A DNA stretch of 64,000 bases from Fructobacillus fructosus KCTC 3544 (GTDB lineage: Bacteria; Bacillota; Bacilli; Lactobacillales; Lactobacillaceae): assembly GCF_001438695.1 (NCBI RefSeq), contig NZ_JQBH01000002.1:90703-154702 (forward strand), given 5' to 3'. The notes beneath the pieces are model-generated. The model had not been told where the DNA came from and did no database searches. It worked only from the letters and a program-made list of their open reading frames with translations. Of this stretch, positions 52,982 to 61,853 are shown in pieces. Position numbers and translations under genes: made by a program. How positions within the stretch are numbered: the first letter of the stretch is position 1; every line of letters begins with the position of its first letter.

Positions 52982-55501
52982 CTAGTCCTCCTGCAGGCGA
53001 ACAATCTTCGCCCCCATTTCGAAACGCGTCGAGTCGATTGGCGCGTCAGGCTGTAGATGCAAGTGAAAGTCGGTTCGATCAGAAACCATGGCAAAGTCAG
53101 ACCCTCTTAGATCAGGCATGTGCGCCACCAGTGCTCCTAGATCATTTTCGGTTAGTCCTCCCTTCCAGGATCGAACAACCAACCGAATTAAGGAAATTTT
53201 TAGCAGCTTCGATAGAAAGGCGATTTGGCCAAATGGCATTGGTCGCAGCCAACTATCAACGGAAAAGTCTGGTAAGTCAACGTGCTTTACCCAGTTCAGG
53301 CCCTTTTTCCGCCAAATCAACTGGTAAACACCCGAATGGTCTAAATGAATGCCCGCTAAATCAGTTCCAGAAATATCTTGATCAACCAGACGAATTTCAC
53401 CAGCTTGGTGCTGCGTCAAAACCAACGGATAGGCCCGCTGCCCGTCGTAAAACAGGTTCAAGGCAAATTCGGATTCATCCGCTTCTGGACCGAACGGTTG
53501 ATGCTTCTCCTTTGGTAACACAATCACCCGCTGCCCGAGAGCCAGTAATGAAGCAATCAACTTTCGGCGATTACCCGGTACTAAAATTGCCTCAGGCTTT
53601 TCCTGATCAACGACCGCCATGACATCCGATGTTTCCAGTGGTTCCAAATACTGTTTATCCGACAAATGCGGCAATAAGGAGGCATCGGCAGCGTTATTGT
53701 TCATAATCACTGTGTGGTAGCCCAACTTCCGCAATTCTGAAAGAGCGACCGAGGTCACATAACCAGCCGCTGCGCCATCACCCATCCGAAAGGCCCCTGA
53801 TCCGACTAAGAGAATGGTATGGTTTGAAACCGCAACCGATTCATTTTCCTCTTCAAAAGTCGCGAAAAACTGGTGAGCGTTTTCGGGAAATTCACCTGCT
53901 GAAGGTTCCAGCGCCTTATAGGTTGGAATGACACCAGCTTCCTTTGCTAGCGTTCGGATGTTTTGCAAATTACTATTCCAAAAGCGAGCCAGCAACCCGT
54001 CAGACAAACCAGACTGCTTCGCCTCCGCTAACTGTTCATGGCTAGGACCACTGTCTAAGATTCGTTCCTCGGTCACCAGTAACTGCTTCAGTTGGTAGAA
54101 GTAAAACTCATCAATCTTCGTTAACTCAGCCAATTCATCGACTTCGTAACCACGACGCAAAGCCTCTAAGAGCAGAAGCACTCGGTTATCATGGGGGTGA
54201 ATCAACTGCTGAATCATTTCATCGTCCGAAACGTTCTTCATGTACTTCGGCGAAAAAGAGCGGTTGTTAAAGTGAGCAGCCCGAATGGCTTTTTCCATCG
54301 CTTCAATGAAAGTCCGACCGAATCCCAAAGCTGAACCGACAGACTTTTGAATTGAGTTTAATTGACGGTTCACGTGGATGCCGGATGCTTTCAAATCACC
54401 AAACGAAAAAACGGGTAATTTAACCACAATGTGATCCATCACCGGTTCCATCATGGCCGTCTTTTCATGGTAGGAATCGGCTGGCAACTCGACATCCATG
54501 ATCCGACGACCAGTGGCTAGTTGTGCTGCCACTAACATGACGGGATAACCCGTCATCAAGGCCATGCGGTTACTCAATTGATCCAGGTATGGCGACACCT
54601 TAATAATATACAGTTGACCCGTCCGTTCGTTAAGCGCTAACTGTACATGGACCGGTCCCTGCACGTTTAAAATGTCAGCAACCAGAAAGGCTTGCGCCCG
54701 CATTTCTTGCACAATTTGGTCCGAAATGGTCAGAATTGGCGCAACTGAAAGCGAATCCGCAGTATGAATCCCAATCGGATCCATGTCTTCAGAAGCCCCC
54801 ACTTGCAAGCAGTTCCCCGCCTTATCACGTAAGACAAGGAGCGAAACTTCTTTTAGCCCGTTAATCGCCTTCGAAATCACGGCTTCTTTCGTCAATGACT
54901 GCGAAAGAACTTGATTAACGGCTTCTTCGAAATCATCCAGCCGTCGCACAATGCGCCTGGTCGTTCCCTGCGCTGGGTTATGGGCACGAACAAGCAACGG
55001 TAGTTCTAAATCACGCAGTAACTCATTCGCCTCACTCTGACTACGCACGATGGTTGCCTCTGGCATCGCCAGTCCTGCCGCAGAAAGTGTCTCGAAGAGG
55101 GCCGTCGAATCATTCAACAGGTCTAAGGTCTTATCCGAAATACCAAGACCGACTGGCCGTGCACCATCCTCTTCCCGCCATTCGGCAATCACCTGATGCC
55201 ACAGGCGTAACCCACGTAAACCAGCAAAGCCAGGAAAAACAGCATCAATTTGTTTTTCCTTAATAATTGACTTGATACTTTGCACCGTCAACGTCGCAAC
55301 GATGGTTTCGGCTTCTGACGATTCAAGGGCCAAAGAATAGGGATTATCATCCACAAAAAAAAGTCGGTAACCCTGCGACTTTAGAATTGGCAGCACTTGA
55401 TAAATGGCCGCATCGTTTTCGCCCTGCATGCCAAAGTCAGTCTCGCCGGAGCCAAGAAAGAGAATCCGTTTTAAATTTTCATCAGTTGTTCTTTTGTACA
55501 T
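52982..55501 (-). CDS. degenerate CarB-like protein (carbamoyl-phosphate synthase large-subunit homologue)
   Basis: One open frame of 839 aa against about 1060 in CarB. Residues 1-385 align with the first synthetase half. The glycine-rich loop is VRAHNPAQGTTRR (172-183), not VRPAFTLGGTGGG. The metal/ATP block is IIKVSPY (299-305) where active enzymes have VIEVNPR, so the Glu, Asn and Arg are lost, though Gln287 remains. The oligomerisation region (DEFYFYQLKQLL, TYKALEPSAGEF) is preserved. The second half keeps a pre-ATP-grasp fold (LLVGSGAFRMGDG, IMNNNAADAS). Its ATP-grasp and allosteric domains are mostly gone. Overlaps the CarA-like gene by 20 bases. Catalysis seems impossible. Confidence 0.88.
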   Translation of the reverse strand: MYKRTTDENLKRILFLGSGETDFGMQGENDAAIYQVLPILKSQGYRLFFVDDNPYSLALESSEAETIVATLTVQSIKSIIKEKQIDAVFPGFAGLRGLRLWHQVIAEWREEDGARPVGLGISDKTLDLLNDSTALFETLSAAGLAMPEATIVRSQSEANELLRDLELPLLVRAHNPAQGTTRRIVRRLDDFEEAVNQVLSQSLTKEAVISKAINGLKEVSLLVLRDKAGNCLQVGASEDMDPIGIHTADSLSVAPILTISDQIVQEMRAQAFLVADILNVQGPVHVQLALNERTGQLYIIKVSPYLDQLSNRMALMTGYPVMLVAAQLATGRRIMDVELPADSYHEKTAMMEPVMDHIVVKLPVFSFGDLKASGIHVNRQLNSIQKSVGSALGFGRTFIEAMEKAIRAAHFNNRSFSPKYMKNVSDDEMIQQLIHPHDNRVLLLLEALRRGYEVDELAELTKIDEFYFYQLKQLLVTEERILDSGPSHEQLAEAKQSGLSDGLLARFWNSNLQNIRTLAKEAGVIPTYKALEPSAGEFPENAHQFFATFEEENESVAVSNHTILLVGSGAFRMGDGAAAGYVTSVALSELRKLGYHTVIMNNNAADASLLPHLSDKQYLEPLETSDVMAVVDQEKPEAILVPGNRRKLIASLLALGQRVIVLPKEKHQPFGPEADESEFALNLFYDGQRAYPLVLTQHQAGEIRLVDQDISGTDLAGIHLDHSGVYQLIWRKKGLNWVKHVDLPDFSVDSWLRPMPFGQIAFLSKLLKISLIRLVVRSWKGGLTENDLGALVAHMPDLRGSDFAMVSDRTDFHLHLQPDAPIDSTRFEMGAKIVRLQED

Positions 55502-56561
55502 AGTCTACTACCGTTTCGAAAAAGTCCGCAAAAACACGTTTCGCTTCGAGTGGGCCCGGAGCCCCATCTGGGAAAAACTGTACCGAAAAAGCGGGAAAGT
55601 CACGGTGACGAAGTCCCTGGATTGACTGGTCAACCAAGTCACGATGCGTGACAAAGAGACGCTTACTGTCTAACATCTCAGGATCAACCACATAACCACG
55701 CCCCTGCCGGGCATAGAAAATTTCCTGTGAAATAATTTCCTGAATTGGGTGGTTCATCCCGTGGTATTCGGCTGGCAAAACCGTCAATGCCGAATGGTTG
55801 GCCAAGGCGAAGAGTTCGTGCCCCAGTCCAATACCGAGCATGGGCACCTTACTTTGCAAAACCCGAATCAAAGTGAGTACGGATTCTGGTAAATCCTCTG
55901 GGTTTCCAGGTCCCGTCGACAAAATAATGCCATCGGGATCTAGGGTCAGTACCTCGTCAACCGAAGTTGTATAGGGTAATACCGTTACATTCGCATCGTA
56001 GTCCCCAAGAACACGTAAAATACCGTTCTTCAGTCCAAAGTCGATGACGATAATGTGGAACCCGCGACCCGGATTCGAATAAGCCTTGTCGGTCGCCGTA
56101 TTCTGAACCTGTTTATTCGTTAAGACCGTTGCCTGCAATTGGTCACGGGCATGGTCATCCACCACATCAACAATGGTTGCTTTTTGAGAACCCGTTTCAC
56201 GCAAGTGGCGAATTAACTTTCGGGTATCGACCTGGTAAAGGCCGGGAATATTGTACTGTTTCAAAAAACGGTCCAAATTCATTCGCCGCTGCCGGTTTGT
56301 GGAGACCTCTGCGAGGTCGTGCACAATCATCCCTCGAATTTTAGGACTAATGGATTCATAGGCCTCAGCATGGATACCATCAGCACCAACTACAGGCATG
56401 GCAAAAACAATCATCTGCCCGTCATAAATGGGATTTGTGATGGTTTCTTGATAGCCAGACGTGGCCGTATCAAAGATAACTTCGCCAAAAGTCGTTGCTG
56501 GCGCACCAAATCCCTCGCCTGAAAAAACTGTACCATCTTCTAAAATCAGGTGCCGCTCCAT
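55482..56561 (-). CDS. CarA-like protein lacking the glutaminase triad
   Basis: 359 aa, full CarA length. The N-terminal small-subunit domain is well conserved (GEVIFDTATSGYQETITNP). The class I glutamine amidotransferase fold is recognisable. The nucleophile motif, GICLGHQ in active enzymes, reads GIGLGHE, so Cys is Gly245. VQYHPEASPGP reads VQFFPDGAPGP, so His is Phe330 and Glu is Asp332. All three triad residues are replaced, with no frame damage. It cannot supply ammonia from glutamine. AGGAGG precedes the ATG. Follows pyrR by 44 bases. Confidence 0.93.
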   Translation of the reverse strand: MERHLILEDGTVFSGEGFGAPATTFGEVIFDTATSGYQETITNPIYDGQMIVFAMPVVGADGIHAEAYESISPKIRGMIVHDLAEVSTNRQRRMNLDRFLKQYNIPGLYQVDTRKLIRHLRETGSQKATIVDVVDDHARDQLQATVLTNKQVQNTATDKAYSNPGRGFHIIVIDFGLKNGILRVLGDYDANVTVLPYTTSVDEVLTLDPDGIILSTGPGNPEDLPESVLTLIRVLQSKVPMLGIGLGHELFALANHSALTVLPAEYHGMNHPIQEIISQEIFYARQGRGYVVDPEMLDSKRLFVTHRDLVDQSIQGLRHRDFPAFSVQFFPDGAPGPLEAKRVFADFFETVVDYVQKNN

Positions 56562-56605
56562 GGAACCCTCCTATTCGAGTAACTTCGTACGAAAAAACAG
56601 GATGC

Positions 56606-57133
56606 TTAGTGGACAATCTCCACTTCGTCTGTTCCATCGATTTCTTTCACGTGAACTTGAATCTTTTCGTTTTGAGCAGTTGGAATGTTTTTCCCAACAA
56701 AGTCAGCCCGAATCGGCAGTTCACGGTGCCCACGGTCAATCAAAACAGCGAGCGAAATGGTCTTTGGCCGGCCGATTTGAATCAGGGCATCCAACGCCGC
56801 ACGAGTTGTCCGGCCCGTGAACAAAACATCATCAACTAAGACAATGTTTTGATCGATAATGTTCACCCGGTCGTCTTCATCCAAGCCAAGCTTCGTATGT
56901 TGGCCCAAACGATCGTCACGATAATCCGAAATATCGATTGCCATTACGGGAATCTGAACACCTTCCAATTGCTCCAAGCGGTCGGCAATTCGGTGGGCCA
57001 AATATTCACCACGTGTCTTCACACCAACCAAAATTAAATTTTGACCGCCCTTATTGTGTTCCAAGATTTCATACGTAATTCGCGTTAATGCCCGTTGCAT
57101 GGACGCCTGGTCAAGTACAATTTTATTTGCCAT
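56606..57133 (-). CDS. pyrR: PyrR, pyr attenuation regulator / uracil phosphoribosyltransferase
   Basis: 175 aa. PRPP loop [21 protein letters not shown] (98 onward, in part), [10 protein letters not shown] and [10 protein letters not shown] match PyrR. It binds pyr mRNA leaders in response to UMP. No PyrR-binding leader is seen in the 24 bases between rluD and pyrR or before the CarA-like gene. Confidence 0.95.
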   Translation of the reverse strand: MANKIVLDQASMQRALTRITYEILEHNKGGQNLILVGVKTRGEYLAHRIADRLEQLEGVQIPVMAIDISDYRDDRLGQHTKLGLDEDDRVNIIDQNIVLVDDVLFTGRTTRAALDALIQIGRPKTISLAVLIDRGHRELPIRADFVGKNIPTAQNEKIQVHVKEIDGTDEVEIVH

Positions 57134-57157
57134 TTGTTACTCCTCATATATGTATAC

Positions 57158-58078
57158 TTACAATTTTTGTTCTTCTTTTAAAGCCTTTAATACTCGTTCG
57201 AAGGACGATGGTAGTGGCGAATCAAAAGTCATTTTTTCGCCCGTTGTTGGTTGTGTCAACACCAAGGTTTTTGCATGGAGTAATTGTCCCTTTAAGGAAA
57301 TTCCCAATAGTTCTTGCTGGTGGCCGTACGTTGCATCCCCAACCACTGGATGCCCAATGTACTGCATATGAACACGAATTTGATGAGTTCGTCCTGTTTC
57401 TAAAGCCAATCGGAGGAGTGTATAACCATGGAAACGTTCAAGCACTTCAAAGTGGGTAACGGCTTCGCGCCCACCGGCAACCACTGCCTGCTTCTTACGA
57501 TCCTTTGGGTGACGACCAACTGGCGCATCCACCGTTCCATGGTCTTCCTTAAATTCGCCCTTCACCAAGGCGTAGTAGTAACGCTCAGTCTTATGGGCCT
57601 TCAATTCAGCGGCCAGGGCTTGGTGGGCACGGTCGTTTTTAGCAACCATCAAGAGGCCAGAAGTGTCTCGATCAATTCGATGAACAATGCCAGGACGGAA
57701 CTCACCGTTAATGCTTGACAACGGAGCGTGAAATAACAGAGCGTTCACCAGCGTGCCACCGGCATGTCCTGCGGCGGGGTGCACAACCATTCCCTGTTTC
57801 TTATTGACAACAAGCAAATCGTCATCTTCATAGACAATATCCAACGGAATGTTTTCTGGCTGAATCGCAACGGACTTAGTATCCGGTACCGTAATGCGAA
57901 CTTTATCACCGCTTTTTACTTTATAAGAACTCTTAACCGGCTGATCATTCACTAAGACCTGTCCGTCCTTAATCCAGCTAGCCAGTGTTGAACGTGAATG
58001 CTCGAGGCCTGCACTTGCTAATGCAGCATCGATTCGTTTTCCGCCATCGTTAATCGTTAACTCTGTTGTTTTAGGCAT
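57158..58078 (-). CDS. RluD-type 23S rRNA pseudouridine synthase
   Basis: 306 aa. N-terminal S4 domain (RIDAALASAGLEHSRSTLASW, in part), catalytic Asp in HRIDRDTSGLLM, and the motif LETGRTHQIRVHMQYIGHPV (20-residue block). RluD in the strict sense is not provable. The ATG lies within the last codons of the EbsA-like gene (8-base overlap). Upstream of pyrR, a common order in Firmicutes. Confidence 0.93.
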   Translation of the reverse strand: MPKTTELTINDGGKRIDAALASAGLEHSRSTLASWIKDGQVLVNDQPVKSSYKVKSGDKVRITVPDTKSVAIQPENIPLDIVYEDDDLLVVNKKQGMVVHPAAGHAGGTLVNALLFHAPLSSINGEFRPGIVHRIDRDTSGLLMVAKNDRAHQALAAELKAHKTERYYYALVKGEFKEDHGTVDAPVGRHPKDRKKQAVVAGGREAVTHFEVLERFHGYTLLRLALETGRTHQIRVHMQYIGHPVVGDATYGHQQELLGISLKGQLLHAKTLVLTQPTTGEKMTFDSPLPSSFERVLKALKEEQKL

Positions 58079-58457
58079 TGATTTGTTCCTCTAAAAGTCG
58101 GCTGCCCTTCTTGCTAAGGAAAAGTCGCACTTCTTTTTCTTCTGCTTGGTTGATAACGAGAATTCGTCCCTCAACCGATAACTTGACGGTTGAATCCGTT
58201 AGATTAATTCGACTTTTTTTCCAAAAAAGTACTCGATAAATGACGAGGGATTGCTTTGAAAAAACCAGAAAACGACAGCAAAGTCGAATCAGAATAATAG
58301 CTAAAACGATGACTGTGTACAGCGCCCAAATGACATTGACTGAATAAAAGAGTTCTGAAGCCCAAATAGGACTAACTAAGAGTACGCAGGCCCAGAGTAA
58401 CCAGCTGATTTTCGACCAGTCACTTGTTGGTTGGTAATGTATTTTCAATTTAGCCAT
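58071..58457 (-). CDS. EbsA-like membrane protein
   Basis: 128 aa. Two membrane segments (WLLWACVLLVSPIWASELFY and ALYTVIVLAIILIRL) then a soluble PH-like tail (ILVINQAEEKEVRLFLSKKG). Size, topology and neighbours fit EbsA of lactic acid bacteria, which lies next to an RNase HI gene. Molecular function unknown. Confidence 0.7.
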   Translation of the reverse strand: MAKLKIHYQPTSDWSKISWLLWACVLLVSPIWASELFYSVNVIWALYTVIVLAIILIRLCCRFLVFSKQSLVIYRVLFWKKSRINLTDSTVKLSVEGRILVINQAEEKEVRLFLSKKGSRLLEEQINA

Positions 58458-58552
58458 GGCGACTCCTTCGATTGAAATTAACTCTCCCTATTTTACCATT
58501 TTATTATCGTTTCTGTTATTGTAAGACTGGTAGATAAAAAGGAGACAATAGG

Positions 58553-58939
58553 GTGATTCAAATTCAAACAGACGCTGCTTACCGACCAAGTAGCCAGGAA
58601 ACAGCAGCTGGAATTGTCTTTGTTAAAGATAGAAAGCAAGCACAAATGAGTGGTCGGTTAGAACCTTGCCGGGATAATCACGAAGCTGAATTTCAGGCGC
58701 TAATTTGGGGACTAACACAGGTGCAAAAGGAATTAGATGCAAAACAACTAGTCGAAATCCAATCTGACTCTAAAATTCTGGCCTCATCCCTACAAAAGGG
58801 CTACGCCAAGCATTTCCAAGAATATGTTGATCAAATTCTTGCACTCCTACCAAATCCAGAACTGACTTTCTTCGTCTGGGTAAAAGACGCTGAAAACAAA
58901 GGCCCCCATCAATTAGCCTGGCAAAGTTTAAATAAGTGA
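58553..58939 (+). CDS. ribonuclease HI family protein
   Basis: 128 aa. GTG start 8 bases after AAAAGGAG. Acidic residues of the RNase H site in QTDAAYRP, NHEAEFQALIWGL and IQSDSKIL; a fourth late in the protein is likely Asp in VKDAENKGP. Predicted to cut RNA in RNA-DNA hybrids. An IS3 element begins 27 bases after its stop. Confidence 0.9.
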   Translation: MIQIQTDAAYRPSSQETAAGIVFVKDRKQAQMSGRLEPCRDNHEAEFQALIWGLTQVQKELDAKQLVEIQSDSKILASSLQKGYAKHFQEYVDQILALLPNPELTFFVWVKDAENKGPHQLAWQSLNK

Positions 58940-59007
58940 ACTTACAAAAAATGCCATGGAGCAAATGACGTATACCCCAAAAACTAAAGTAAATAGTTAC
59001 TCGTTCT

Positions 59008-59905
59008 CTAAGCGGCTAGTTGTCGATATGCTATCGGCGACTGGCCGCTTAGTTTTATTTGGATACGATTTGTATTGTAATCGTGGATGAACCACCGAAT
59101 CTTTTTTGTGAGTTTTGTGCGACTTTTGTACTGTTTTAGCGGGCCAATTTCCGTCTTTTCTTTGTTAAAGAAGCTTTCAATGACGGCGTTATCAAGAGCA
59201 GTAGCCTTTCTAGACATGCTTGGTTTTATTCCATTCTGTAATAAAGTCCTCTGCCAAGTTCGATGACGATATTGCCATACTTGATCGGTGTGTAAAATGG
59301 TCTGTTAGTTGCGTCTTGGAAGCTTAGGTAAAAGTTTCTGAACGGTCTGCAAGGCTAAGGCTAAGGTTGGTTTGGAAGATAACGAATAAGAAACAATTTC
59401 TCGATTATAAAAGATCCATAATGGGTTCTAAATAGAGTTTTTGTCCAGTTTCTGGTACCTTAAATTCGGTCACGTCACTCACTAATTTTTGAAAACGACG
59501 ATCGGCTGGAAAACGACGACGTAGACGATTCTTAACTGACTGTCCATTTGGACCTGGATAAGAATTATATTTCCGAGTCTTTTGACCATAGCCTTCCGCT
59601 TGAATGCCCCTGATATGCATGAAGCGCTGGACTCGCTTATGGTTGACCTTTTCGAACCCAGGAATCCGTCGTAAGGCTGTGTGAATGCGAAGCACACCGT
59701 AGTACGGATTTTTTTCTGAAAGCTTGCGAATGGCATCTTTAATTGCTTTATCGGGATCTTCCTCAAGGAGGCGACGGCGCCAGTAATAGAAAGTTGCTGG
59801 ACGAATTGGTGCATAACGGATCAAAAGACTTTGCTTATAAATCGCCTCGAGTCGGAGAATCGCTTGTGCGACTACTTTAGGAGCCCACCCTTCTTCATCG
59901 AGGCC
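59008..59905 (-). pseudogene. IS3-family transposase orfB (DDE), disrupted
   Basis: The reading frame starts in the -1 frame of orfA (EEGWAPKVVAQAILRLEA) and runs through the HTH-like PATFYYWRRR. It then reaches the first catalytic Asp (SDVTEF). After PIMDL the frame is lost by an extra T; the restored frame NREIVSYSLS continues. A TAA interrupts before QTILHTDQVWQYRHRTW (second Asp). The last part DNAVIESFFNKEK contains the catalytic Glu. One frameshift and one stop, so no active enzyme. Confidence 0.85.
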
Positions 59906-60384
59906 AATTCTTTTAAAAGGGCATTTTTGATTTCAAGTTCTTGAACACGTTCTTCAAGCTCGGCAATACGATCTTTGTTCTTTGTTTTAAGTGACTTTTT
60001 AGCGGCTTTAATCTGTTTCTTTTTAGTCATGGAAGGTCTACCTTTTTCTATCGACCTTAACCCATCAGGACCCTGCTGTAAATAGATTTTTCGCCATTGA
60101 TACATCTGAGCAACACTGAGATAACCGAATTGAATCGCTGTTTCAGTGTAAGAGGCTTGACTTTGAATCATCCAAAGAACTAATTGAATCCGGAAATCGA
60201 CTGTGATTTTTGGAGGATTCGTAAAGATGGTTGGTCCGTGCCGCTGATAAACGGAAAACATAATTTGAAAGCTACGCTTACTAATACCATATTTATGAGC
60301 AATGTTGGTCATCGAGACGCTTCTTTTACGAAATAGAAATTCATTGATTGCTTTAATTTTAGTTTCTTTAGAAATTTTAGTCAT
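59872..60384 (-). CDS. IS3-family transposase orfA
   Basis: 170 aa from the ATG at 60382-60384. Two helix-turn-helix blocks (MTNIAHKYGISKRSFQI and TAIQFGYLSVAQMYQWRKIY) and a C-terminal leucine zipper (IAELEERVQELEIKNALLKEL in part). The last codons overlap the orfB frame. The ATGAAGAAGGG stretch is the likely -1 frameshift region used to make the fusion transposase. Confidence 0.88.
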   Translation of the reverse strand: MTKISKETKIKAINEFLFRKRSVSMTNIAHKYGISKRSFQIMFSVYQRHGPTIFTNPPKITVDFRIQLVLWMIQSQASYTETAIQFGYLSVAQMYQWRKIYLQQGPDGLRSIEKGRPSMTKKKQIKAAKKSLKTKNKDRIAELEERVQELEIKNALLKELASMKKGGLLK

Positions 60385-60397
60385 AAAACTTACTAAC

Positions 60398-60443
60398 ATT
60401 AAAGGTGCAAATCATTTCGACGGAAATGATTTGCACCTTTTTA
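60398..60443 (-). other. long hairpin ahead of IS3 orfA
   Basis: AAAGGTGCAAATCATTTC and its near-perfect complement, 18-bp stem with a tiny GAC loop, directly upstream of orfA. It may limit transposase translation from outside transcripts. Confidence 0.7.
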
Positions 60444-60463
60444 GGTTAACGCCTAAATTGGTA

Positions 60464-60638
60464 GTGAAACTTAGGTCGCAGGTTATTTGGGCACTTGATG
60501 CCATTCAAAAAAATGGCCGTTTCACTGGTAGCACCATGCAATTTGTTCTTAGTAAGTTAGACGCTTGACGCCGGGTATAGAAAATTAAATGATGTTGTCT
60601 GTCAGTGGGAAGTTTCAAAAACTAAAGGAGGTGCATAC
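60464..60638 (+). ncRNA. candidate bridge RNA region of the IS110 element
   Basis: GTGAAAC (60464-60470) pairs with GTTTCAC (60519-60525). Inside, GCCATT (60500-60505) pairs with AATGGC (60512-60517) over an A-rich loop. Further short hairpins follow (GGTAGCACCATGC region). Location between the left end and the transposase start matches known IS110 bridge RNAs. Guide loops not assigned. Confidence 0.5.
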
Positions 60639-61853
60639 ATGCACCATGTCATTGGAATTGACGTTTCCAAATCAACTAGCCAAGTCGCTGTGGCTGTTGA
60701 TCAAGAAATTGTCGAAACTTACAAAATTGAACATAATGTTTTTGGCTTCAATCGTTTAAAAACATCTATCCAGCAGTTCAATGAATTTCCAGATATTGTC
60801 TTTGAGGCAACAGGTATTTACTCAAGAAGATTGAAACATTTCCTGGATAGCCATCACTATTCCTATCGTTTTCTAAATCCATCGGCTGCTAAAAAGGAAC
60901 TCGACCAACTGCGTCCCAATAAGAACGATCCGAACGATGCTAAGAATTTGGCGTTAACACAATTTATCTTGGACCGGCCAAAGTCTTATGTTCAGAATCC
61001 AATCTATATAGAACTACAAGATATGAGTCTTTTTTACCAACAATTAACCCATGACATCGTTACGATTAAAAATCGCTTACACCGTGTTTTGCAGTTGACT
61101 TTTCCTGAAATTGAAGAACTTTTTTCAACGACCGATAGCCAACAATTTCTTGAGATACTACAGGCATTTCCTCACGCTAGTTATGCTCAGCATGAATTGC
61201 AAAGCTTAGAAGACACGATTCAGTCCTGTTGTTCACGACATATTAGACAAATAAGACTCGAACGGATCACCAAGAGATTAGTCAGTCTGGCAAGCCAGGC
61301 CGCTCCAGCTGTGACAATGCATTCACACACTGTTTATCAAGTACGGTACTATTCTTCACAATTAGTAGCATTGATGCAGGAAAAAGATGCTGTTCTGAAT
61401 GAAATGATCAATCAGAGCCGTGGTCTTCCGGAATTTGAGATTTACATGAGTATTCCAGGATTGTCAGACAAAACGGTTGTCTCTCTAATCGCAGAATTAG
61501 GTGACATCACACGCTTTCAAACAAGTAATAAGTTGAATGCCTTTATTGGCATCGATTTAAGGTTTAATGATTCTGGACAATACCACAGTTCTGGTTTTAT
61601 TACAAAACGTGGTAATCACATTGCCCGTAAAGTGTTGTTCAAGGCGATTGGCAATAAGGCTAGTACAGCGACATACGGCCATCCCAACCACATCAACGAT
61701 TGGTACCAAAAGAAAAAGCAATCTTCGGATGGCCGTGGGACCAAGAAGATTGCCATTGGTGCGATGTCTCGCCTAATAAGAACATTGCACTATTTGGTGC
61801 TACATAATCAACTCTATGACTATGAAATAGCATCAAGAAACTCAACAATTTAA
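60639..61853 (+). CDS. IS110-family DEDD transposase (bridge-RNA-type recombinase)
   Basis: 404 aa, intact. N-terminal RuvC-like domain with Asp8 (GIDVSKS), Glu56 (FEATG), Asp97 and Asp100 (KNDPNDAKN). C-terminal Tnp20 domain with SIPGLSDKTVVSLIAELGD and IGIDL. The nucleophilic Ser is Ser317 or 318 in YHSSGFITKRGN. AAAGGAGG precedes the ATG. All catalytic residues are present, so it may be active. Confidence 0.93.
   Translation: MHHVIGIDVSKSTSQVAVAVDQEIVETYKIEHNVFGFNRLKTSIQQFNEFPDIVFEATGIYSRRLKHFLDSHHYSYRFLNPSAAKKELDQLRPNKNDPNDAKNLALTQFILDRPKSYVQNPIYIELQDMSLFYQQLTHDIVTIKNRLHRVLQLTFPEIEELFSTTDSQQFLEILQAFPHASYAQHELQSLEDTIQSCCSRHIRQIRLERITKRLVSLASQAAPAVTMHSHTVYQVRYYSSQLVALMQEKDAVLNEMINQSRGLPEFEIYMSIPGLSDKTVVSLIAELGDITRFQTSNKLNAFIGIDLRFNDSGQYHSSGFITKRGNHIARKVLFKAIGNKASTATYGHPNHINDWYQKKKQSSDGRGTKKIAIGAMSRLIRTLHYLVLHNQLYDYEIASRNSTI

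Noticed and set aside
52861..53622. 253-codon plus-strand frame opposite the shortened C-terminus of the CarB-like gene
   Set aside because: I considered a replacement gene. It has no start signal and its protein is low-complexity; the CarB-like frame continues through the region.
52982..55501. Frameshift as cause of the short CarB-like protein
   Set aside because: No other minus-strand frame carries the missing ATP-grasp sequence, and the reading frame is continuous from a CarB-like start to the stop, so the shortening is by internal loss.
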